A stretch of 64,000 nt of DNA from Zhengitettix transpicula. Taxonomy: Eukaryota > Arthropoda > Insecta > Orthoptera > Tetrigidae. The stretch is taken from NCBI GenBank assembly GCA_037074705.1, contig JAYJMR010000028.1, forward strand, positions 186,001 through 250,000. The letters are read 5' to 3'. The translations under genes were made by a program, and so were the position numbers. The notes under the pieces were generated by a model. That model had not been told where the DNA came from. It made no database searches and was given only the letters and a program-made list of their open reading frames with translations. Each line of letters starts with the position of its first letter. Within the stretch, counting starts at the first letter, position 1. Of the stretch, positions 12,634-22,800 are shown piece after piece.

Positions 12634-15600
12634 GCAGAGACACTGTGTGCGGGGACACTGTGTGCGGGGACACGGAGTGCGGGGACACGGAGTGCGGAGA
12701 CACGGAGTGCGGGGACACGGAGTGCGGGGACACTGTGTGCAGGGACACTGTGTGCAGGGACACTGTGTGCAGGGACACTGTAAGCGGGGACACTGTGTGC
12801 GGGGACACTGTGTGCGGGGACACTGTGTGCGAAACACTGTGTGCGGGGACACTGTGTGCAGGGACACGGAGTGCGGGGACACGGAGTGCGGGGACACTGT
12901 GTGCGGGAACACTGTGTTCGGGGACACTGTGTGCGGGGACACTGTGTGCGGGGAAACTGTGTGCGGGGACACTGTGTGCAGGGACACTGTGTGCAGGGAC
13001 ACTGTGTGCGGGGACACTGTGTGCGGGGACACTGTGTGCGGGGACACTGTGTGCAGGGACACGGAGTGCGGGGACACTGTGTGCGGGGACACTGTGTGCG
13101 GGGACACTGTGTGCGGAGACACGGAGTGCGGGGACACGGAGAGCGGGGACACTGTGTGCGGGGACACTGTGTGCCGGGACAATGTGTGCGGAGACACTGT
13201 GTGCGGGGACACTGTGTGCGGGGACACTGTGTGCAGGGACACTGTGTGCGGGGACACGGAGTGCGGGGACACGGAATGCGGGGACACTGTGTGCGGGGAC
13301 ACTGTGTGCGGGGACACTGTGTGCGGGGACACTGTGTGCGGAGACACGGAGTGCGGGGACACGGAGTGCGGGGACACTGTGTGCGGGGACACTGTGTGCG
13401 GGGACACTGTGTGCGGGGACACTGTGTGCGGGGACACTGTGTGCGGGGACACTGTGTGCAGGGACACTGTGTGCAGGGACACTGTGTGCGGGGACACTGT
13501 GTGCGGGGACACCTTTGTGCGGGGACACGGAGTGCGGGGACACGGAGTGCGGACACTGTGTGCGGGGACACGGAATGCGGGGACACGGAATGCGGGGACA
13601 CTGTGTGCGGGGACACTTTGTGCGGGGACACTGTGTGCGGGGACACTGTGTGCGGGGACACTGTGTGCTGGGACACTGTGTGCGGGGACACTGTGTGCGG
13701 GGACACTGTGTGCAGGGACACTGTGTGCAGGGACACTGTGTGCAGGGACACGGAGTGCGGGGACACTGTGTGCAGGGACACTGTGTGCAGGGACACTGTG
13801 TGCAGGGACACTGTAAGCGGGGACACTGTGTGCGGGGACACTGTGTGCGGGGACACTGTGTGCGGGGACACTGTGTGCGGGGACACTGTGTGCAGGGACA
13901 CGGAGTGCGGGGACACGGAGTGCGGGGACACGGAGTGCGGGGACACTGTGTGCGGGAACACTGTGTTCGGGGACACTGTGTGCGGGGACACTGTGTGCGG
14001 GGACACTGTGTGCAGGGACACTGTGTGCGGGGACACTGTGTGCGGGGACACTGTGTGCGGGGACACTGTGTGCAGGGACACGGAGTGCGGGGACACTGTG
14101 TGCGGGGACACTGTGTGCGGGGACACTGTGTGCGGACACACGGAGTGCGGGGACACGGACAGCGGGGACACTGTGTGCGGGGACACTGTGTGCCGGGACA
14201 ATGTGTGCGGAGACACTTTGTGCGGGGACACTGTGTGCGGGGACACTGTGTGCAGGGACACTGTGTGCGGGGACACGGAGTGCGGGGACACGGAATGCGG
14301 GGACACTGTGTGCGGGGACACTGTGTGCGGGGACACTGTGTGCGGAGACACGGAGTGCGGGGACACGGAGAGCGGGGACTCTGTGTGCGGGGACACTGTG
14401 TGCGGGGACACTGTGTGCAGGGACACTGTGTGCAGGGACACTGTGTGCGGGACACTGTGTGCGGGGACACCTTTGTGCGGGGACACGGAGTGCGGGGACA
14501 CGGAGTGCGGACACTGTGTGCGGGGACACGGAATGCGGGGACACTGTGTGCAGGGACACTGTGTGCGGGGACACTGTGTGCGGGGACACTGTGTGCTGGG
14601 ACACTGTGTGCGGGGACACTGTGTGCAGGGACACTGTGTGCAGGGACACTGTGTGCAGGGACACTGTGTGCAGGGACACGGAGTGCGGGGACACTGTGTG
14701 CAGGGACACTTTTTGCAGGGACACTGTGTGCAGGGACACTGTAAGCGGGGACACTGTGTGCGGGGACACTGTTTGCGGGGACACTGTGTGCGGGGACACT
14801 TTGTGCAGGGACACTGTGTGCAGGGACACTGTGTGCAGGGACACTGTGTGCGGGGACACTGTGTGCGGGGACACTGTGTGCGGGGACACGGAATGCGGGC
14901 ACACTGTGTGCGGGGACACTGTGTGCGGGGACACTGTGTGCGGGGACACTGTGTGCGGGAACACTGTGTGCGGGGACACTGTGTGCGGGGACACTGTGTG
15001 CAGGGACACTGTGTGCAGGGACACTGTGCGCGTGGACACTGTGTGCGGGGACACTGTGTGCGGGGACACTGTGTGCGTGAACACTGTGTGCAGGGACACG
15101 GAGTGCGGGGACACTGAGTGCGGGGACACTGTGTGCGGGGACACTGTGTGCGGAGACACGGAGTGCGGGGACACGGAGAGCGGATACACTGTGTGCGGGG
15201 ACACTGTGTGCCGGGACACTGTGTGCGGAGACACTGTGTGCGGGGACACTGTGTGCGGGGACACTGTGTGCGGGGACACTGTGTGCAGGGACACTGTGTG
15301 CGGGGACACGGAGTGCGGGGACACGGAATGCGGGGACACTGTGTGCGAGGACACTGTGTGCGGGGACACTGTGTGCGGGGACACTGTGTGCGGAGACACG
15401 GAGTGCGGGAACACGGAGAGCGGGGACACTGTGTACGGGGACACTGTGTGCGGGGACACTGTGTGCGGGGACACTGTGTGCGGGGACACTGTGTGCGGGG
15501 ACACTGTGTGCAGAGAAACTGTGCGGGGACACTGTGTGCGGGGACACGGAGTGCGGGGACACGGAGTGCGGAGACACTGAGTGCGGAGACACGGAGTGCG

Positions 15601-17252
15601 GGAACACGGAGAGCGGGGACACTGTGTACGGGGACACTGTGTGCGGGGACACTGTGTGCGGGGACACTGTGTGCGGGGACACTGTGTGCGGGGACACTGT
15701 GTGCAGAGAAACTGTGCGGGGACACTGTGTGCGGGGACACGGAGTGCGGGGACACGGAGTGCGGAGACACTGAGTGCGCGGACACTATGTGCGGGGACAC
15801 TGTGTGCAGGGACACTGTGTGCGGGGACACGGAGTGCGGGGACACTGTGTGCAGGGACACTGTGTGCAGGGACACTGTGTGCAGGGACACGGAGTGCGGG
15901 GACACTGTGTGCAGGGACACTGTGTGCAGGGACACTGTGTGCAGGGACACTGTAAGCGGGGACACTGTGTGCGGGGACACTGTGTGCGGGGACACTGTGT
16001 GCGGGGACACTGTGTGCAGGGACACGGAGTGCGGGGACACGGAGTGCGGGGACACTGTGTGCGGGAACACTGTGTTCGGGGACACTGTGTGCGGGGACAC
16101 TGTGTGCGGGGACACTGTGTGCGGGGACACTGTGTGCAGGGACACGGAGTGCGGGGACACTGTGTGCGGGGACACTGTGTGCGGGGACACGGAATGCGGG
16201 CACACTGTGTGCGGGGACACTGTGTGCAGAGACACTGTGTGCGGGGACACTGTGTGCGGGGACACTGTGTGCAGGAACACGGAGTGCGGGGACACGGAGT
16301 GCGGGGACACTGTGTGCAGGGACACTGTGTGCAGGGACACTGTGCGCGTGGACACTGTGTGCGGGGACAATGTGTGCGGGGACACTGTGTGCGTGAACAC
16401 TGTGTGCAGGGACACGGAGTGCGGGGACACTGTGTGCGGGGACACTGTGTGCGGGGACACTGTGTGCGGGGACACTGTGTGCGGAGACACGGAGTGCGGG
16501 GACACGGAGAGCGGGGACACTGTGTGCGGGGACACTGTGTGCGGGGACACTGTGTGCGGGGACACTGTGTGCGGGGACACTGTGTGCGGGGACACTGTGT
16601 GCAGAGACACTGTGTGCGGGGACACTGTGTGCGGGGACACTGTGTGCGGGGACACTGTGTGCGGGGACACTGTGTGCGGAGACACTGTGTGCAGGGACAC
16701 GGAGTGCGGGGACACGGAGTGCGGGGACACTGTGTGCGGGAACACTGTGTTCGGGGACACTGTGTGCGGGGACACTGTGTGCGGGGACACTGTGTGCGGG
16801 GACACTGTGTGCGGGGACACTGTGTGCGGGGACACTGTGTGCGGGGACACTGTGTGCAGGGACACGGAGTGCGGGGACACTGTGTGCGGGGACACTGTGT
16901 GCGGGGACACTGTGTGCGGAGACACGGAGTGCGGGGACACGGAGAGCGGGGACACTGTGTGCGGGGACACAGTGTGCCGGGACAATGTGTGCGGAGACAC
17001 TGTGTGCGGGGACACTGTGTGCGGGGACACTGTGTGCAGGGACACTGTGTGCGGGGACACGGAGTGCGGGGACACGGAATGCGGGGACACTGTGTGCGGG
17101 GACACTGTGTGCGGGGACACTGTGTGCGGAGACACGGAGTGCGGGGACACGGAGAGCGGGGACACTGTGTGCGGGGACACTGTGTGCGGGGACACTGTGT
17201 GCAGGGACACTGTGTGCAGGGACACTGTGTGCGGGGACACTGTGTGCGGGGA
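12634..17252. repeat. Array 1 mosaic higher-order region
   Basis: This part uses the same variants in a rearranged order. The CACCTTTGTG marker units lie at 13510, 14468 and 17253, with spacings (958 and 2785 bp) not used in the first 12 kb. The rare GCCGGGACAATG variant recurs near 13172, 14190 and 16976. Phase-shifting short units lie near 12830 (GCGAAACAC), 14450 (GCGGGACAC) and near 15510 and 15710 (GAAACTGTGCGGGG). A block at about 15,390-15,580 is repeated immediately at about 15,590-15,770. Confidence 0.7.
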
Positions 17253-20200
17253 CACCTTTGTGCGGGGACACGGAGTGCGGGGACACGGAGTGCGGACACT
17301 GTGTGCGGGGACACGGAGTGCGGGGACACTGTGTGCAGGGACACTGTGTGCAGGGACACTGTGTGCAGGGATACTGTAAGCGGGGACACTGTGTGCGAGG
17401 ACACTGTTTGCGGGGACACTGTGTGCGGGGACACTTTGTGCAGGGACACTGTGTGCAGGGACACTGTGTGCAGGGACACTGTGTGCGGGGACACTGTGTG
17501 CGGGGACACTGTGTGCGGGGACACGGAATGCGGGCACACTGTGTGCGGGGACACTGTGTGCGGGGACACTATGTGCGGGGACACTGTGTGCGGGAACACT
17601 GTGTGCGGGGACACTGTGTGCGGGGACACTGTGTTCAGGGACACTGTGTGCAGGGACACTGTGCGCGTGGACACTGTGTGCGGGGACACTGTGTGCGGGG
17701 ACACTGTGTGCGTGAACACTGTGTGCAGGGACACGGAGTGCGGGGACACTGTGTGCGGGGACACTGTGTGCGGGGACACTGTGTGCGGAGACACGGAGTG
17801 CGGGGACACGGAGAGCGGATACACTGTGTGCGGGGACACTGTGTGCCGGGACACTGTGTGCGGAGACACTGTGTGCGGGGACACTGTGTGCGGGGACACG
17901 GAGTGCGGGGACACGGAATGTGGGGACACTGTGTGCGGGGACACTGTGTGCGGGGACACTGTGTGCGGGGACACTGTGTGCGGAGACACGGAGTGCAGAA
18001 ACACGGAGAGCGGGGACACTGTGTGCGGGGACACTGTGTGCGGGGACACTGTGTGCGGGGACACTGTGTGCGGGGACACTGTGTGCGGTGACACTGTGTG
18101 CAGAGACACTGTGTGCGGGGACACTGTGTGCGGGGACACGGAGTGCGGGGACACGGAGTGCGGAGACACGGAGTGCGGGGACACTGTGTGCGGGGACACT
18201 GTGTGCGGGGACACTGAGTGCGCGGACACTGTGTGCTGGGACACTGTGTGCAGGGACACTGTGTGCGGGGACACGGAGTGCGGGGACACTGTGTGCGGGG
18301 ACACTGTGTGCGGGGACACGGAGTGCGAAGACACGGAGTGCGGGGACACTGTGTGCGGGGACACTGTGTGCGGGGACACTCTGTGCGGGGACACGGAGTG
18401 CGGGGACACTGTGTGCAGGGACACTGTGTGCAGGGACACGGAGTGCGGGGACACTGTGTGCGGGGACACTGTGTGCGGGGACACTGTGTGCGGGGACACT
18501 GTGTGCGGGGACACTGTGTGCAGGGAAACGGAGTGCGGGGACACTGTGTGCGGGGACACTGTGTGCGGGGACACTGTGTGCGGGGACACTGAGTGCGCGG
18601 ACACTGTGTGCGGGGACACTGTGTGCCGGGACATTGTGTGCGGGGACACGGAGTGCGGGGACACTGTGTGCGGGGACACTGTGTGCGGGGACACTGAGTG
18701 CGGGGACACGGAGTGCGAAGACACGGAGTGCGGGGACACTGTGTGCGGGGACACTGTGTGCGGGGACACTCTGTGCGGGTCACTCTGTGCGGGGACACTG
18801 TGTGCAGGGACACTGTGTGCAGGGACACGGAGTGCGGGGACACAGTGTGCGGGGACACTGTGTGCGGGGACACGGAATGCGGGCACACTGTGTGCGGGGA
18901 CACTGTGTGCGGGGACACTGTGTGCGGGGACACTGTGTGCGGGGACACTGTGTGCAGGGACATTGTGTGCTGGGACACTGTGTGCGTGGACACTGTGTGC
19001 GGGGACACTGTGTGCAGGGACACTGTGTGCGGGGACACTGTGTGCAGGGACACGGAGTGCGGGGACACTGTGTGCGGGGACACTGTGTGCGGGGACACTG
19101 TGTGCGGAGACACGGAGTGCGGGGACACGGAGAGCGGGTACACTGTGTGCGGGGACACTGTGTGCCGGGACACTGTGTGCGGAGACACTGTGTGCGGGGA
19201 CACTGTGTGCGGGGACACTGTGCGCGGGGATACTGTGTGCAGGGACACTGTGTGCGGGGACACGGAGTGCGGGGACACGGAATGCGGGGACACTGTGTGC
19301 GGGGACACTGTGTGCGGGGACACTGTGTGCGGAGACACTGTGTGCGGAGACACGGAGTGCGGGGACACGGAGAGCGGGGACACTGTGTGCGGGGACACTG
19401 TGTGCGGGGACACTGTGTGCGGGGACACTGTGTGCGGGGACACTGTGTGCGGGGACACTGTGTGCAGAGACACTGTGTGCGGGGACACCGTGTGCGGGGA
19501 CACTGTGTGCAGGGACACGGAGTGCGGGGACACGGAGTGCGGGGACACTGTGTGCGGGGACACTGTGTGCGGGGACACTGTGTGCGGGGACACTGTGTGC
19601 GGGGACACTGTGTGCGGGGACACTGTGTGCGGGGTCACGGAGTGCGGGGACACTGTGTGCGGGGACACTGTGTGCGGGGACACTGTGTGCGGGGACACTC
19701 TGTGCGGGGACACTCTGTGCGGGGACACTGTGTGCAGGGACACTGTGTGCAGGGACACGGAGTGCGGGGACACTGTGTGCGGGGACACTGTGTGCGGGGA
19801 CACGGAATGCGGGCACACTGTGTGCGGGGAGACTGTGTGCGGGGACACTGTGTGTGGGGACACTGTGTGCGGGGACACTGTGTGCGGGGACACTGTGTGC
19901 AGGGACATTGTGTGCTGGGACACTGTGTGCGTGGACACTGTGTGCGGAGACACGGAGTGCGGGGACACGGAGAGCGGGTACACTGTGTGCGGGGACACTG
20001 TGTGCGGGGACACTGTGCGCGGGGACACTGTGTGCAGGGACACTGTGTGCGGGGACACGGAGTGCGGGGACACGGAATGCGGGGACACTGTGTGCGGGGA
20101 CACTGTGTGCGGGGACACTGTGTGCGGAGACACTGTGTGCGGAGACACGGAGTGCGGGGACACGGAGAGCGGGGACACGGAGTGCGAAGACACGGAGTGC

Positions 20201-21745
20201 GGGGACACTGTGTGCGGGGACACTGTGTGCGGGGACACTCTGTGCGGGGACACGGAGTGCGGGGACACTGTGTGCAGGGACACTGTGTGCAGGGACACGG
20301 AGTGCGGGGACACTGTGTGCGGGGACACTGTGTGCGGGGACACTGTGTGCGGGGACACTGTGTGCGGGGACACTGTGTGCGGGGACACTGTGTGCAGGGA
20401 AACGGAGTGCGGGGACACTGTGTGCGGGGACACTGTGTGCGGGGACACTGTGTGCGGGGACACTGAGTGCGCGGACACTGTGTTCGGGGACACTGTGTGC
20501 CGGGACACTGTGTGCGGGGACACGGAGTGCGGGGACACTGTGTGCGGGGACACTGTGTGCGGGGACACTGTGTGCGGGGACACGGAGTGCGAAGACACGG
20601 AGTGCGGGGACACTGTGTGCGGGGACACTGTGTGCGGGGACACTCTGTGCGGGGACACTCTGTGCGGGGACACTGTGTGCAGGGACACTGTGTGCAGGGA
20701 CACGGAGTGCGGGGACACTGTGTGCGGGGACACTGTGTGCGGGGACACGGAATGCGGGCACACTGTGTGCGGGGACACTGTGTGCGGGGACACTGTGTGC
20801 GGGGACACTGTGTGCGGGGACACTGTGTGCAGGGACATTGTGTGCTGGGACACTGTGTGCGTGGACACTGTGTGCGGGGACACTGAGTGCAGGGACACTG
20901 TGTGCGGGGACACTGTGTGCAGGGACACGGAGTGCGGGGACACTGTGTGCGGGGACACTGTGTGCGGGGACACTGTGTGCGGAGACACGGAGTGCGGGGA
21001 CACGGAGAGCGGGTACACTTTGTGCGGGGACACTGTGTGCCGGGACACTGTGTGCGGAGACACTGTGTGCGGGGACACTGTGTGCCGGGACACTGTGCGC
21101 GGGGACACTGTGTGCAGGGACACTGTGTGCGGGGACACGGAGTGCGGGGACACGGAATGCGGGGACACTGTGTGCGGGGACACTGTGTGCGGGGACACTG
21201 TGTGCGGAGACACTGTGTGCGGAGACAGGGAGTGCGGGGACACGGAGAGCGGGGACACTGTGTGCGGGGACACTGTGTGCGGGAACACTGTGTGCGGGGA
21301 CACTGTGTGCGGGGACACTGTGTGCGGGGACACTGTGTGCAGAGACACTGTGTGCGGGGACACCGTGTGCGGGGACACTGTGTGCAGGGACACGGAGTGC
21401 GGGGACACTGTGTGCGGGGACACTGTGTGCGGGGACACTGTGTGCGGGGACACTGTGTGCGGGGTCACGGAGTGCGGGGACACTGTGTGCGGGGACACTG
21501 AGTGCGGGGACACGGAGTGCGGGGACACTGTGTGCGGGGACACTGTGTGCATGGACAGTGTGTGCGGGGACACTGTGTGCGGGGACACTGTGTGCGGGGA
21601 CACTGTGTGCGGGGACACTGTGTGCGGGGACACTGTGTGCGGGGACACTGTGTGCAGGGACACTGTGTGCAGGGACACTGTGTGCGGGGACACTGTGTGC
21701 GAGGACACTGTGTGCGGGGACATGGAATGCGGGCACACTGTGTGC
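17253..21745. repeat. Array 1 right-hand domain with 1875-bp periodicity
   Basis: To the right of the last CACCTTTGTG unit (17253) that marker no longer occurs. A different set of rare variants recurs instead at 1875 bp (125 units): GGGACATTGTGTGC at about 18961 and 20836, and GACACCGTGTGC at about 19486 and 21361. GGGGTCACGG at about 19631 and 21461 is 1830 bp apart, that is three units fewer. A related half-step copy of the first variant lies at about 19906. The domain ends at the boundary with array 2. Confidence 0.7.
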
Positions 21746-21746
21746 C
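21744..21746. other. Junction between array 1 and array 2
   Basis: The last 15-bp unit reads to TGTGTGC at 21745 and passes directly into CGTTTAAGTGCTAAAGG, the start of a 150-bp monomer. The two bases GC at 21744-21745 fit both sides. There is no unique DNA, target-site duplication or mobile element at the join. Confidence 0.85.
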
Positions 21747-22800
21747 GTTTAAGTGCTAAAGGCGTTTTTCTGTTTTTTTCACTTTATGTTTCTTTTCGCT
21801 CAAATGTGGGTCTTTTCGAGTGAGTTATGGGTCTAATCCTATGAAAGATTTCCCGCTGCAGACGATGCCGTCACCCGCATGTCGCTAACTGCAGCCGTTT
21901 AGGAGCTAAAGGCGTTTTTCTGTTTTTTTCACTTTTTGCTTGTTTTCCCCAAATGTGCGTCTTTTTGCGTGAGTTATGGGTCTCCTCCTATAGAAGCGAC
22001 CACGCTGAAGACGATGCCGTCAACCGCAGGTCGCTAGCAGCAGTCGTTTAGGAGCTACAGGCGTTTTTCGGTTTTTTTCACATTATGCTTCTTTTCGCTC
22101 AAATGTGCATCTTTTCGCGTGAGTTATGGGTCTAATCCTATGAAAGCTTTCCCGCTGAAGACGATTATGTCACCCGAAGGTCGCTAGCTGCAGCCGTTTA
22201 GAAGCTTATGGCGTTTTTCTGTTTTTTCACTTTTTGTTTTTTTTCTCAAAAATGTACGCCTTTTCGCATGATTTATGGGTCTCATCCTATGGAAGCGTTC
22301 CGGCTGAAGACGATGACCAAACCCGCAGGTCAATATCTGCAGTTGTTTAGGAGCTAAAGGCGTTTTTCTGTATTTTTCGTTTTTTGCTTGTCTTCTTCCA
22401 AATGTGCGTCTTTTCGCGTGAGTTATGGGTCTCATCCTATGGAAGCGTTGCAGCTGAAGACGATGACGTCACCTGCATGTCGCGAACTGCAGCCGTTTAG
22501 GAGCTAAAGGTGTTTTACTGTTTTTTTCTGTTTTTTTCACTTTTTGCTTGTTTTCTCCAAAATGTGCGTCCTTTCGCGTCAGTTATGGGTCTCATCCTAT
22601 GGAAGCGTTCCAGCTGAAGACGATGACGTCACCCGCATGTCGCTAGCTGCAGCCGTTTAGGTGCTGAAGGCGGTTTTCTGTTTTTTTACTTTTTCCTTTT
22701 TTTTCCCAAATGTGCGTCTTTTTGCGTGAGTTATGGGTCTCCTCCTATAGAAGCGTCCCCCCTGAAGACGATGCCGTCAACCACAGGTCGCTAGCAGCAG
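21746..22800. repeat. Array 2 left edge, diverged monomers
   Basis: About seven monomers next to array 1 that do not fit the 2.68-kb higher-order order seen to the right. They carry private changes in otherwise conserved boxes, for example GCGACCACGCTG near 21995, GATTATGTCACCCG near 22160 and GATGACCAAACCCG near 22310. Greater divergence at an array edge is common in satellites, because edges are homogenised less often. Confidence 0.7.

Larger units (their letters stand above)
1..21745. repeat. 15-bp GC-rich satellite/minisatellite array (array 1)
   Basis: The stretch consists of about 1,450 head-to-tail copies of a 15-bp unit, consensus GCGGGGACACTGTGT (10 of 15 bases G or C; 7 G against 3 C on the + strand). 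A second abundant variant ends in CGGAGT instead of CTGTGT, with derivatives ending GGAATGC or GGAGAGC. Other recurrent changes are GCGGGG to GCAGGG, GGGGAC to GGAGAC, GGGAAC, GCTGGG and GCGTGG. Units of 13, 14 or 16 bp occur rarely and shift the phase. The array runs off the left edge and stops abruptly at 21745. The unit is a multiple of three with no stop codon in any of the six frames, so the very long open frames here are a by-product of the repeat. I see no promoter, splice or start context that would argue for a gene. Confidence 0.98.

Noticed and set aside
6690..17537. Giant open frames (up to 3615 codons) in array 1 on both strands
   Set aside because: They follow from a 15-bp unit without stops in any frame. 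All six frames are open, codon use is dictated by the repeat, and starts and ends fall at chance variants or phase shifts.
1..21745. Pentapeptide-repeat protein family
   Set aside because: The five-residue period comes from the 15-bp unit, but the family pattern A(D/N)LXX is not matched by AGTLC, RGHCV or GDTVC.
18698..21823. Open frame running from array 1 into array 2
   Set aside because: It simply reads through the satellite junction and stops about 75 bp into array 2; the tail is the translated T-rich tract.
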